DNA of 64,000 nucleotides from NCBI GenBank assembly GCA_025449115.1, contig JAHLKC010000035.1, positions 124,001 through 188,000 on the forward strand, in the 5' to 3' direction. Source of the DNA: Chytridium lagenaria (lineage: Eukaryota > Chytridiomycota > Chytridiomycetes > Chytridiales > Chytridiaceae). The notes under the pieces are model-generated. The model was not told where the DNA came from, did not search any database, and saw nothing but the letters and a program-made list of their open reading frames with translations. Positions 1-12,311 of this stretch are shown here, in pieces; the first letter of the stretch is position 1, and each line of letters begins with the position of its first letter. A program made the translations under genes and the position numbers.

Positions 1-1606
1 TTCTTTATTCAAGGCGGTTGGAGCCTCAATTACATTGCAACGTAATATAAATATAAAACCGGATACACTTACGCTATAGCAAACAATGATATTTCCTTTA
101 CAAAAAAACTGCCTTTAACTTTCTAAACTAAGCTATTTTCTCTACCCATACGCTTAAGGGTTTTTTTCTTTTTCGTTTTGGTGAATATAAAAATGTTGAG
201 ACCTGATTCAAAGCGGGGATTTTCATACAGCTCTCATTTTTCATTATTTACAGTGATCGCTCATGTATGTCCATGCTCTTTAAAAGTGAGTCCTAAAAAA
301 CAGCCTTTTAAACACTTTTAAATAATGCCCACGGAAACGACTGTTTTTTTATTGTTCCACTTGTGGCATAACGATTATAATTTATTGTAGTCTAAGCATT
401 GGGTATGTACATATATGTTAAGCATCTCTATTCTCTATTTATTATTAGTATGTATTTAAATATCTATTTATTATTGCTTTGATTCATCTTTATTTATTTA
501 ATGATTCAGTGGCGTTCAATCAAATAAATGTTTAATCTCAAGGATGCTTATGATTGGCTCTTTCATATCATTGGCTGCTTGCACTTGATTGGCCCACTTT
601 CCATTTCTTGATTTGGTTAAAGTGAAATGCGGCACCTCTGTTGTACGACATGCGTGTGACCCACATGGTTTGACGTATTTGCTCATCCATGACCAAATAT
701 GTATTATTAATATAATAATATAGTAGTACGTCATGCCCAATTTGTTGACCTCTTGGCCCTTGGGGCTCTTGGCGTTGTTGTTTGTTGTTATTGGCAATGG
801 CGCTAATGTAAATATAATAATAGTTTATTATTAGAAAAGACAAAAGGATAATAATATTACAGTATGTATGTATTACAAGAATAAAGTTGACAAGTCAAAA
901 GAGTTTAAAACACAGAGAGAGAGAGTGATACAAATCCACTAGAATTTGAATTGAATTGATGTCTCTCTGTCTTATTAAATATTAATATTATTATTATTAG
1001 ATAACATTATTATTATTACTAATTATGAGTATGAAACATGCAAAATAAATATAAATAAATATATTAAATAAATAAAATAATAATAAACGCATATTAATAT
1101 TTATAGTAAATATTTATAATCCCCTGCCTGCAAATGTAACCCTGTATTTACCTAGAATATTATTATTAACCTGTTTCAGTATTAATTAAAATAATAATTA
1201 AATAATAATTAAATAAATAAATAAATAAAAACTCTCTTTTTTGCTGCCCTCCCCAGGCAGGCAGGCAGGCATATCATTATTTATTTATCATTTAAATATT
1301 TATTATTATTTAATATCTTCACCCCTTGCTGCTCCTGCTGCTGCTTTCTTATCCAAAACATTTTATTTATTTTTAAAAAAACAAAAAAAAAAAAACAAAA
1401 AACTTTATTTCTAATTAAATAATCCACTCTACCTTTCTTTTGTTCCGTGGACGTTGCAGTTGAGAGACCTCTTTTCTCATCTGCTCCCAACACAAAAGGC
1501 ATCATCATCATCATCATCATCATCATCTCCTCTGGCACATCTCTGTCAAGAGAGTCTCATAGAGTGACCACCACTTAACTCAAACCATCCTTCAACACCT
1601 GAAAAG
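1..1606. other. AT-rich intergenic region with simple repeats
   Basis: No credible gene is visible. The stretch is rich in TAATAATA/ATTATT runs (about 960-1230), has an AAAT tetranucleotide run near 1205-1230 and a CAT/ATC trinucleotide run of about nine units at 1500-1527, just upstream of the first gene. Open frames here are translations of these low-complexity tracts. Confidence 0.7.
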
Positions 1607-3029
1607 ATGGCCTCTGTAACATCAAATGCTCCAACCGCAACCGTCACCCGCATCGTGACGGCAACCGCCTCTGCCCTGGCGGATCCTCTCATCTACAGTC
1701 AGTTCAACGTCAACAGAATCTCCATCAAGGTCGCTGCCATCTCCTTAATGTTTGGTTAGTCCTCTTCATCTTTCCTTCTCTTCCATCTCTTATCAAACTA
1801 ACACATCCATCACCTTACGTTCATTTTCCTTTGTTGTCCTCACCTCCCATCATGTGCAGTCAACCTGTTTGTCTTTTTTCCGCACCTTCAAGAACAGAAC
1901 CAGCACCGTCGCCATTCTCTCCTTCCTCTTCATGTTTGTCCAACAACTCGGTGTCATCATCCAATTCCTTCCCGACGTTTCTATCATCCCTAAAAACGAT
2001 CGCATCTCCATCTGGGTGGTGTCGGTTGTCTAATGCTCTCCTCCGAGTTATTCGTCTGGACCCTTTTCATTCGTTTCCAAATCGTCGCTCCGTTCAAACG
2101 CCATCTCCAAAACTGGGCCAAAGCATGGATGATCTTGGAATCCGCCGCCGTCCTTGCCAACTACCTCTCTTGGGGTGTCGCTATTGAATTGAACCTGAGG
2201 GATTTGAGAATTGGGAGCGCAAAGGCTTATTCGGGTGTGTCCATCGTCCAGTCCATCACGGCTGCCGCCCTGTCGGGATACTTTATGGTAACCTACTACT
2301 GGCCGAGGTTGAGGTCTGTGCAGGGTCAAAAGGTTTGGCTCAAGCTTTGGTCTTCTGGCTTCTTTTACCTCACTCTTGAGGTGCTCTTGCACACCACCTA
2401 CACTGTATCTTTCCAAATCTCGACTCAGTACTAGTAAGTGGTTTTATTTATTTATTATTTTGAAAAACATGTTTTTAATCATTCTTCATTCCTTCTTACT
2501 TTTTCTCTCTTATTTTTTCCAGCTCCACCGTCACAACCCTCGCCACCGCCCTCCGATTCTCCCTTTTCCTTCTCTTTGTCTACCAAATTCGTCACGCCTC
2601 AAAGGTCACCACAACCTTTGGCGCCTCTTCCACAGGCTCCTCCAACAAATCCTCCAACAACACCTCCAAATACGCCGAAGACAATCTCCCCTCCTACAAC
2701 TCCCAATCCAAACCCCGTCCCCAACAAGAATCCTACCACCTCAACCACGTCGGTCCTTCCATGCCCCTCATTGCTTTGGACACATCACAACCCGTTCGTG
2801 GACCCATCAGCCCCCCGTCACAACAGCGGAACCAGAACTATGTGGGGGCGCGAGTGAGATTCAAATTCGTTCACACCAGTTACCTTATCAGCAGGTCCCG
2901 GAACCTACCGCTGCGTCTCCTATGACAGTTGGGGGACGGCATGTCGCGTTCTCACACGCTGAGGAAGGAGTGCCCGTTTCTAGAATGTTGCCACCGGAGA
3001 GAGACGAAAAGTATTATCAGAACCTTTAA
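1607..3029 (+). CDS. putative seven-helix membrane protein, paralogue A
   Basis: Three exons (1607..1754, 1860..2433, 2523..3029) with GT-AG introns in the same positions as the paralogue at 8110. The predicted protein is about 409 aa with seven hydrophobic segments, a short Ser/Thr/Ala-rich N-terminus containing PTATVTR, and a long polar Ser/Asn/Pro/Gln-rich C-terminal tail. I do not recognise the family; seven helices suggest a receptor- or channel-like membrane protein, but no diagnostic GPCR or rhodopsin residue is evident. Three single-base indels break the frame: an extra T in the T run at 1874-1879, a missing G at 2014-2016 and a missing G at 2843-2847. Each is shown by alignment to the paralogue or by tail composition, and correcting them makes the exon sum divisible by three. 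Confidence 0.7.
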
Positions 3030-3669
3030 ACACCGTTGTCCCCTTTTCTTTCATGAACCTTTTTTTTTTTTTGGTGTTGTTTTCGTCCCTGAATCCTTTG
3101 TTTTCCGTGTTCTCTTTACAAAAAAACTCCTTTTCTCGGTGTTTCTTTTCTCTTTCCGACGACTTTGTTTCTATCTTTATTGCTTCGTTTTTCTATTCAT
3201 TATAATTGATTGTTTGCGATGTGCGTTTGTTTTTTTTAATACTAGAATTCATTTTTTTTATCATAACGACATGCATGTCCTTTTGTTTTTTGGGTTTTTT
3301 TTGGCCCGTTTACCCTTATCGTCCGTTCCGGGGTGTTCAGTTTACGCTTTTTTTCAACCGTTGGTTTTGACAATTCCTTCCTCCCCCCCAATCTCTTTTT
3401 TCTCTTTGAGGAAGTGATTAAGTAAGCGCATATCACACATTTGTCTTGGTGTCTCTATAGGTCATGGTGGTACGGTCACACCACCCGTCTCCGCGTGTTT
3501 TGAGGGATGCGCCGTCATCGCCGATAAGAGGGAACATCAGCCCTCTGAGTCCCTGACAAGCTGTGAAAGTGAAAGTTTGTTTTTTTTTTGGATCGGCAAG
3601 GTAGGACTGTTCAGGGCTTGACATTCAACGCAACGACGTAAGAGCACCCGTGTGAAAAAACTACAACCC

Positions 3670-4205
3670 CGTTGCATGATGGTTTGAATATGCTTTTTTT
3701 TGGGTTTCATGGTCGCGCCCCCCAACCCTTTTGGTTACGTTCATCCTACGACATTTGGTGAGAAGGGGTTATTCACTTTCAAATTATAACGGAAAAGAAA
3801 ACTTTGACGCGCTGTGGTTGATGATGATGGTGAACCGTACGTTTTTCACCCACCGGTTGGGTTCTAACATGAGTTGTGTCATATCGTCTGCGCCAGATCT
3901 TACAAACACCTTTTCTCTTGCTACTATCTTTACGAGAGACTGCGTTTTTCGATCACCAGAACTCGATTTGTACAAAGAACAAGAACAATCCCCTCATCCC
4001 TGTTTCTCGTTTAACAGAACCAGAGAACAACGACGTTATAACTGTAAGACAGAACAACATAAATTCAAGAATTCTCTGCTAGCTCCCTTCTCCCCACAAT
4101 AATAGAATAGGAAAATAGAACACTCCCCCCCGTTACCTGATGTTTTGAATCGTTCCTTTCATAGTCGTGCCTCCAACCCTTTTGGATGCGTTCATCATAT
4201 ACTCT
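3670..4205. repeat. imperfect direct repeat pair of about 70 bp
   Basis: The segments at about 3676-3750 and 4138-4205 share a core of the form GATG.TTTGAAT...TTTCAT.GTCG.GCC.CCAACCCTTTTGG followed by CGTTCATC. They are diverged copies of one sequence of unknown origin. Confidence 0.6.
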
Positions 4206-4247
4206 AGTATTGACACGTTGCCATTATTATACGCATCACAACGGTTC

Positions 4248-4605
4248 CAACATGGAATGCTAAACAGATGGATGATGTTCCGTATACGTGTATCCTCTCG
4301 AAAACACGCAGAATAACGGGACATATCTGGTAACTCTATCACACATCACAACGTTTTCCATCTTCAACAAGGGACGCTGTTAGATTGCGAAAAACAACCA
4401 CGGAGAGGTTACTCCAAAAACGCAAACCAACGTTTTTAAATTTCAACATGAAGGGTCGACGCTAATTCAGATAGATGATTTTCCGTATGCGGCGTCTCTT
4501 CACCAAAAACCCACGCAGATGAACGGGATACCTAGTTGTAACAAAACGCAAACGACAACGTTTTTCAATCTTCCACGGGGAACGCTAAACAGAGAGAAGA
4601 CGTTT
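4248..4605. repeat. two diverged tandem copies of about 150-190 bp
   Basis: Copy one (about 4251-4400) and copy two (about 4446-4600) share blocks in the same order: GCTAA.(C/T)CAGAT.GATGAT, TTCCGTAT, a CACGCAGA...ACGGGA block, CAACGTTTT, then a TCTTC/TCTTCCAC...GG.ACGCT block. No coding capacity is apparent. This may be a local satellite or a decayed mobile element. Confidence 0.55.
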
Positions 4606-5223
4606 TCCCAAATCCCGTTTGCTTGATAGATTCTAACGAAATGCTGACAGGCCGAACTATATATGGAATTTTAGGGCTATATGTAATTAAACGCCAAAAA
4701 CTCATAAAAAACAAATGTTTCAGTAATGACGCTAAAGTGACTCCCTTGATGCCCTTTAAAATACGGAAAAAACACTCGGGACGTATTTTTTGAACAGGAC
4801 TTCACTTTTGACCTTCACGTCTTCAACAAACTTCAATGGGATGTAAAGTACTTGACAACGTTTGAACCAAAGACCGCTACTGGATGAATCCATAAAACGC
4901 TGCATGAAGATACGGGATTTTATTAAGTTAACTTTACATGATTGAACGATCCTCAGTGTATTCTACAACATTGAACGTTTGATGAAGCCTGGAGCTTTTG
5001 TTATTCCAAAATAAGCCTGGAGTGCGTGGTCGATTTTAGCAGAGCAACGAGTTTTTGAATTGCTATATGGAGACTACAAAAAATGACATTAATATTAAAT
5101 AGGCTTGTGCCAAGGTAGATGTTTTGAAACGAAAAAGAATACCATTTTTGTTTATAAATATGCATATTAAAAAAAATTTCGGCAAACAGAGTGGAAGGGA
5201 TAAAAACAAAGTAGCGTATATAG

Positions 5224-5691
5224 TTGGTTGAGCCAGACGCTTGTGAGGGTTACGCTTTTGACCACATTCACCGCCTCGTCATGCATAATCTTCAACTGAA
5301 ACAAGATGGGCTTTTTTCCTCTATTCTACAGGGGAGGGCTTATTCTCACCACAACTCCCGCACACCAAATCCCCGTCCTGCATATATTAGATTCAAAACC
5401 CGTCAGCGACAGGCGGTCGATCCTCTGATTTTGGCTGCTCGTATGGCTCGCCTGGCGGAGGGCTCATTCGAAAGGGGTTCACTCATTTCGACTATAGCTT
5501 TCCGAGTCCTTGCTTTGGAGGTCTACAATTTTGTCTTCTGCGCCAGAATATATGGTCAAAATCATCATTTAATCCATGCGCTTATTGATCGTTTGATTAT
5601 AGATTATGAATTTAATAATGAGGGTGTCGTATGGAACTATATAACTAGCACACAAAAATCCACGCAAAACATAAAATCACGTCAACATTAA
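5224..5691 (+). CDS. orphan open reading frame, uncertain gene or exon
   Basis: An open frame of 155 codons ends at a TAA at 5689-5691. It has no ATG at its left edge; the first in-frame ATG is at 5281. A TATATAG just before 5224 could be a splice acceptor, so it might be a terminal exon. The translation is mixed and not low-complexity, but I recognise no domain. It may equally be a transposon remnant. Treat as hypothetical. Confidence 0.25.
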   Translation: MVEPDACEGYAFDHIHRLVMHNLQLKQDGLFSSILQGRAYSHHNSRTPNPRPAYIRFKTRQRQAVDPLILAARMARLAEGSFERGSLISTIAFRVLALEVYNFVFCARIYGQNHHLIHALIDRLIIDYEFNNEGVVWNYITSTQKSTQNIKSRQH

Positions 5692-5808
5692 GGGGGGTGC
5701 GATAAAAGGGGACATGAAAAAAGGGGATGGTAATAAGAGGTTCACACAATAAAAAATAAAAAATAAACTACAACTAAAGAGTATTCATGAGGCATACGTT
5801 TCCTCCAC

Positions 5809-7073
5809 TCACGATCGACGAGGAGGGGGAGTGATAACTTGACCATTGTAATAGCCTTGATTCACAACCGGTTGCGTTTGTTGAACAGCTTCAGCATGGT
5901 AAGCAATTTTATACCCTGAATCCTGAACGGGTGGCGTGTAAGAGGCAGAGTAAGGTTGTTGATCGTATTGCTGCTGCTGCGGTGAATACTGTGAGTAGGT
6001 TTGCTGTTGCTGCGGTGAATATTGCTGTTGTGCGTTATAGGTTTGCTGCTGCTGCGGTGAATACTGCTGTTGTGAGTAAGTTTGCGGCTGCTGCGGTGAA
6101 TACTGCTGTTGTGAATAGTTTTGCTGCATGTATGGGTCTTGAGTGTATGAGTCTTTGGCGTAAGGTGTTGGCGCTGTGTTGTCGGTGTTGATGACGTTGA
6201 CGACGGAGGGGGTGGAGGCGGCGGTTTGAAGGGATCTCTCGGATTTCCGGGCGTGGTAGGCGGCTCCCACGGAGATGGCGAGGATGGCGAGGATGACGCC
6301 ACCTCCGATACCACCGTATAGGGCGATGCGGTAGTAAAAGTCACGGCCACCGATTTGACATGATTGGACATTTACAAGGGGAACGGCAGAGCAGAGGTTT
6401 CTGCCTCCTCCAAAGAGGGAGAAGGTTTCACGGTATGCGCCAGAGTTGTTTGAGTCGATGCCGCAGCAGGAGAAGGTGTTCTGAAAGGAGGGAAGGGGGG
6501 TTAGGTCTTGAAGATATGAAAAGCGAAAAATAGGGTAAGTGAACGTACCTGATAATAGTCCTTGTAAGCATCTGTCTGACTGTTCCAATTTTGAAGAGAA
6601 TAACTTTCCCAGTTTTTCATCTCCTTGATGAGGACGACGAGACCGTAGATGCAGATGCCGAGGGTTACAACCATGTCAAAGAGGACGGTGGAGATGTAGC
6701 AACTGAGAACACCCGTGTTGCGGGTACATCCCCCGATGGCGCCACAGAGGGAGGTGAGGAAGACAAAAGCAAAGTAAGCAATAAAGCCTATCCGAAAAAG
6801 TATTAGAAATGCCTTAAAGTCTATAAACGAAGCATTCTCACCAATACCGATCGCTTTGAAAAGCGCCGTCAAAGCTTCATTTGCATCGCTCGTGTCCACA
6901 TTCACCCCAGAACTTTTAGTGAGATCGCTGGTCGTCTTTTCTGCAGAACTTCCTGCACGGCTGATGGCGAAACCTCCAATGATGCAACCGATAACACTGA
7001 TGATGCAGCTGAGGACGTTGATGACGATAAGCCATGTTCTTGACACAATCTTTTTTGACTGACGTCCAGCCAT
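5809..7073 (-). CDS. tetraspanin-like membrane protein
   Basis: Three exons on the minus strand (7073..6842, 6787..6549, 6480..5809) sum to 1143 nt, about 380 aa with no frameshift. The first intron (54 bp) does not break the frame but has good splice sites. The N-terminus starts with a short basic MAGRQSKK and a hydrophobic segment; two more follow around residues 80-130, and a fourth lies after the large outer loop. That loop carries the tetraspanin hallmark CCG (in SCCGIDSN) and a further SC motif (VQSCQIGG) before the last helix. The cytoplasmic tail is unusually long and is a Gln/Tyr/Ser/Pro-rich repeat tract. It sits between the two seven-helix paralogues in opposite orientation. The CCG loop and four-helix layout make the class likely; the repeat tail is atypical. 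Confidence 0.75.
5955..6125 (-). repeat. coding minisatellite in tetraspanin tail
   Basis: Degenerate units of about 30-40 bp encode repeats of QQYSPQQQQTYSQ type. Unit-to-unit differences are both synonymous and in length, as expected for slippage within a coding minisatellite. Confidence 0.8.
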
Positions 7074-8109
7074 GGTGTTTGATGTGATGATGGGTAGAGA
7101 ATGGAGGAAGGTGAAGGGGTGATTTATGTAATGTGCTCAGCCTGTTTTTATTTTATTTCCTTCATCCACTTTTTATGTACTCTCGTGAGTCGTGTGTGCC
7201 CTTTATCTCACCCTGTGCGATGCTTGCCCAATAAAAATAATTGTGATTAATTATTCATTAGTTATTTATCACAAATAATATAAAATTACAAAAAGGTGGC
7301 TTGAGCCCTATTATCCCCAAAATAAATAGATTAATGAATTTTAGAGGCAAGCTCTTGCTTGCTCCATCTCTCATCACTGTGTACTGTTGACGGCTTACTA
7401 TTAGGTATTCATTTGCAGATAGTTGTAATATGTGTATCTCATCCGCCGTCTTTGGTGTATTTTACGGCTTCACAACGATAGTATAATTGTCAATGCTGCG
7501 CTGCAGGCTTGTTGTGAGATTTGGCGCGTGCATCATGCGTATCTCCAGGTAGCCACAATTTGACTTGAAATGCCACTGTTGCCATTAAAGCTCAAACAGT
7601 CTTGTTACTCCACCCTCGCTTCATACATTATTGGTAAAAGTGTCCAAATATTTTATTATGAACCCGAATCCTTAATTCTCAGTTAAAGTTTAAACTGAAC
7701 CAAAGGAAAGTGAAAAAAAAAAGAGAAAGTTGTGGATTTTCGCCCACGTATTCTGATGCAGCACGTAATATAAACAAAAGGATTAGCATGCGGATTCCCT
7801 CAATTGAATTCGGAGAAGATCGCCGCCGGACAATAGATCAATACGCGCACGTTACACGCTTCTTCTCACCTGCGGTCGTTTCACTTTGTACATGCGCACG
7901 GGCATTCTTGGCCGGTGATCAAGGGAAACAATGATAAATTACCTCATAACTTTGCGACTCGGGTATGCCTAACCGTTCTCTCCCACCTACTTAACTCAAC
8001 ATACACGGACACGCATACACGCACACGTTGACCCTCGGCATCAATTCTTCACAACCGTCCGCATCACCTCAACGCGACAGTCTTTGAAACCAATCTTCTC
8101 AATCACACG
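7074..8109. promoter_or_regulatory. divergent intergenic region, tetraspanin / seven-helix gene B
   Basis: This gap separates the minus-strand tetraspanin start from the plus-strand seven-helix start and must hold both promoters. It has AT-rich tracts near 7220-7340. No specific element is identified. A 74-codon open frame at 7710-7934 is probably chance. Confidence 0.4.
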
Positions 8110-9343
8110 ATGGCTACCACCACAACCGCTGTTCCAACAGCAACAGTAACTAGGCTGGTCACTGTCACCGCTAACCGTCACAAACGATCTCGTCTACAAC
8201 CAACTCAACTTGAATAGAGTTTGCGTCAAAACAGCCGCCATCACTTTAATGTTTGGTAAATTACTACGATTTTAACACTCCTTCAGTTCTTCTATCATAT
8301 TTCATCGACTGATTTATTTAACCTACTTTCTATCATATATACAGTCAACCTATTCGTCTTCTTCCGCACCTTCAAAAATCGCACATCACTCGTCCCCATC
8401 CTCACCTTTCTCTTCATTTTCTTCCAGCAAGTCGGTGTCATCATGCAGTTCCTCCCAGACGTTGCCCTCATCGGCAAAAGCGACCGTCTAAATATCTGGG
8501 GTGGCGTCGGCTTCTTCATGCTCTCCGCCGAACTCTTTGTCTGGACCCTTTTCTGTCGCTTCCAAATCATCGCCCCCTTTGAACGCTACCTCCAAAACTG
8601 CATCAAAGCCTGGTTGATCCTTGAATCCACCTGCGTGTTTGCTAATTACATGTGTTGGGGGGTTTCCATTGAGATCAGGTCGTTTGAGATGAGGATTGGG
8701 AGTGCGAAAGCCTATTCGGGATTGTCAATTGTGCAGTCTTTGAATGCAGCATTATTGTCGGGGTATTTTATGGTCAAGTTTTATTGGCCAAAGTTGAGGG
8801 CGATAAAGGGGACAAAGGTCATTTGGTTCAAGTTGTGGTCGTCCGGGTTCTTTTATTTGACATTGGAAGTGTTGCTGCATGCTTGTTACACTATATCATT
8901 TCAGATTTCGTCGAATTACTAGTGAGTGTGTTTTTCTGTTATCTGTTAATGCACCGCCCGTATTCAGAATTCCGGTCGTGATAATGTTTTATCACCCGAA
9001 GGGTATCATTGAGTCTTTAATCCTACACAACATACATCTACCTCTATTATTTCTAACCCACATCCACAGCGTCTCCGTCACAACCCTCGCCACAGCCCTC
9101 CGCTACTCCCTCTTCCTCCTCTTTGTCTACCAAATCCGTCACGCCTCTAAAATGAACACTGTTCTCGAGACCGGTTCCACCGTCGCGTCGTCTCAGCAGC
9201 CATCGAAAACCGGGAACGAGCCCAACACCGTCATAAACAAAGCTGGGCAATCCAATGGACCTGTTGTGGTGGCGACAAGTGCGGTTGAGGATGAGGGAAA
9301 GGTTCGCGGGGAAGCGGCTATCCATAAATATGAGGATTTATAA
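8110..9343 (+). CDS. putative seven-helix membrane protein, paralogue B
   Basis: Three exons (8110..8255, 8345..8921, 9070..9343) match paralogue A in intron position and phase. The protein is about 331 aa: an MATTTTAVPTATVTR N-terminus, seven hydrophobic segments and a short polar tail. Conserved blocks shared with A include NLFVFFRTFKNRTS, IGSAKAYSG.SIVQS, LWSSGFFYLTLEVLLH and VTTLATALR.SLFLLFVYQ. One extra A at about 8180-8183 breaks exon 1; removing it aligns the N-terminus to A and makes the exons sum to a multiple of three. The tail differs completely from A, so the helical core is the conserved part. Family not recognised. Confidence 0.7.
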
Positions 9344-9530
9344 GGAATCATTGTTTTTATCGTCGTGTACATGTGTTGTTTTTGGGCAGTTGGGAATCAT
9401 AGTTTTGTCAAATCTGTACCTGATTTATTAATTTATTGCATTATTACTCCATAGTCCAAACCCTGTATAAAGACTTCGACACAATATCGTCATTTTTCTA
9501 ATCTAATGAGTGTAGACGAGGATATAGGAT

Positions 9531-9562
<32 letters not shown>

Positions 9563-12311
9563 GTAGAAGAACACAATATCTTAGGAAAGCATGCCGGGTC
9601 CCAGCTGTTGGGTTGGATAAACCACCCTCGAACTGGGCAAACACGCACCGGTTTTCTCTCGACATTCAAATATCGACGCGACATTGAAGAAAAAGGAAAT
9701 ACGAAGCGGAATAGAAACTAGAACACAACCAAAGGGACTCGGCTCGCTCATGAAGATAGAACCGTGCTGCGTAGACTTATGACCATTTTACCGTGTTCAA
9801 GGAGATGGTTTTAAAAGAACTTGACCAGAGAACGCTGTCGCCGAGTCGCAGGGAGCAGGAGTCTATCTCTATTTCTGTAAGCGTGAATAGAGGTATAAAA
9901 TTATGTATGAGATGATAGTAAATCAGGAATAAGCATGAGCTATAAAGAGTGGGGTTGAACAAAAACGTATGGAAAACTACTCACAAAGATCGATTAAGAG
10001 ATGTGTACCCTAGGTTCTTTCTCGGTTTGGTCTTGATCTCTACAACAGACGAGCGCTTTTTGCACCAAAAGATTTTAAGGATGGAATTCAGAGTTTGGTT
10101 CAATTTACAGGTACAATGAAGACGATGTCGATGGAATTACCTTTGCGACGAAGAATCGTAAGGGTGGCGTTACTGTTGATATTCAAAGGTAAATTTCACG
10201 TTCCGATGTTCTATTATTTTTTACACTTTTTTGTTTTATTTCTGCTATTAGTTTCTACTATTCACACTTGAACTTTCTGATGCATTCGCTAATACATGGC
10301 TTGTTCAATTTTTAAATTTTTACACTTGCCTCTTTATTCAGTCTTACATTCAGCATGTGCATTTAACTGTCACTGCAAGATCAAACTGCAAAAATCTGCT
10401 AGTGCTTTATTATATGCTGTTTCTTTCTTTTTTAAATTCATGGTCAATGCCACCTACCATTCATTCTTTTTTAAAGTAAAAGTTCTCAACATTTTTTAAG
10501 TCAGTCTTGCATAATAACAATATTTTTCTGATAGGGCTTCCATATGGCTACCGTCATTTTGTATGCGGAAGCGTTTTTTTTCTTATTGATAAATAAATCT
10601 GGAAAAAAGGGAAATAGCTTTCATCCATGAAGAAAAACATTCCCAAAGTATGGTGGCTGTATGTTCAACAGTTGGAGAAGACTCACAAGTTGAAGATTTT
10701 TGTCCGCAAGTGCATGATGATAAGCAGTGATGATGAAGCTTCCCTTCACGGATTCATCAATAAGACCTGACAATGATTCTATCCAACAAGAAAAAAAACA
10801 CTCATTATGGACAGGCTAGCTGCTGCGCAATTGTTCTGGGGACAGTCCATCAGGGAAATCGCAAGGGAAAATGATTTTCATACGAGACGGAATAGGAGGA
10901 AAATGACTTTGCGTTTTCTTGTTAGCAACCATTACAACTGCAACTGACGTGTTTCTCACAATGCACAGTCTTCTGGGTTAACTGTGGATGAGAAAGAGGG
11001 TTTTTGGTTTTATGTATTAATCTTTGTAAAAACTTTTAATATTTTGTGAAATCTCTGGGCATGCTGCTTGGACTCTTATGTCCATAGGAGATCACAAAAT
11101 GTCATTACATGTCTTAAAAGATTAGCAGTAACAAGTCTACTCATTAAAGAGCTATTACACTCAATATTAGTAGTATGAATTTTACGTGTGAGGAGAAAGT
11201 GATTCTAATGGGGCTTCTTCTAAGGGTTTCCAACGATGCCAATCAATAAAGATACTAGGGAGCCAAAGCTCTAAGCTATGTCTAACTACCATTCTGGTGT
11301 CAATCTACAAGACTCTTCCAACAACTCTTTTATATACCCCATTACCTAAGCAAACCAGCAATCAAGTCGTATTTCTACGCGCTCCCAGGTGATGGAGTTG
11401 TTTCAGGACTCAATGGAATACTTAAGAGGGGCAATAGCGTAGTTTATTTGCCTGTTATTGTCCATGAGCGTTAGGAGGGGCATTGAAGGAGTTCTCATTC
11501 AAGAGCATGTCACAACATCCCGCACCATGGTACACTTTAGGCTTCATTTAAAACTGGGCACATTCCAAGTAAGAGGCAGATAGAAAGACATCGTGTTATG
11601 TAAGCATGTAGGGGGGAAGATCACGCACAAACAGGACAGTACATGATGATGTTTGTGGGGACAAATTCTCTCTCAGTTTATTATTAATTTTGCTGCTGTA
11701 AATTAGTTAGTCAAAGATTGATCTAGTAAACAACAAAACAAACAAGAAACGAGAAAAATATGAGCAATAAACACATAAACACCTATATACATAAATACTT
11801 CTGCTGGTTCCTTATGCGTCTATACAATTTTAAACAATCACACAATTAGTAACGTCTGTGATAATCTGACAAAAAAGAGTTATCATATAAGGGAACACGT
11901 GTTCTTGGAAACAAAGGTGATGCCTATGTTAAGACAATCACCTATATCCATTATATCTTAGATTTATAGTAAAACATATCACGTGAAATATAAATATAAG
12001 AAAACCTTCAATACTTCACAATTTCGCCAGACCAAGTGGGGAATATGGATCAAACAAATGAACCCTCTGACATTATCCACAAGACTACATCAATGGCAAA
12101 AAAGGGGCTAGTACTTTATCATTGCGTTTACCAAAGAAGCAGGGAAGTAAGTAGTGATTTGTTTTGCAATCATAAAGGGGACTAACTATAAATGTGTCTA
12201 ACATTATTTATTTAAAGCAGGAGGGCGTGCAACGTGCAGTTTAATTGTGATTGGATATGGAACAAAGTTACAGCCTCTCATCACGTTTCATGGAAGACAA
12301 ATGGCAAATTT
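9344..12311. other. gene-poor region at the edge of the transposon island
   Basis: No intact gene. A pure T tract of about 28 bases lies at 9535-9562. Around 10107-10196 a short frame reads YNEDDVDGITFATKNRKGG and ends at AGG before a GTAAAT donor, so it may be a stranded exon. Elsewhere only short frames with stops are seen. Confidence 0.5.

Larger units (their letters stand above)
3030..5223. other. intergenic region with diverged repeats
   Basis: A T-rich stretch (about 3050-3420) follows the gene and may be its 3' UTR. The rest has no convincing gene. It contains two families of imperfect direct repeats listed separately. Confidence 0.6.

Noticed and set aside
1607..3029. Programmed ribosomal frameshifting as the cause of broken frames
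   Set aside because: No slippery heptamer with a downstream structure is evident; both directions and many sites per gene are involved, which fits random homopolymer errors better.
6591..7062. Plus-strand frames within the tetraspanin gene
   Set aside because: Shadows of the minus-strand coding exons.
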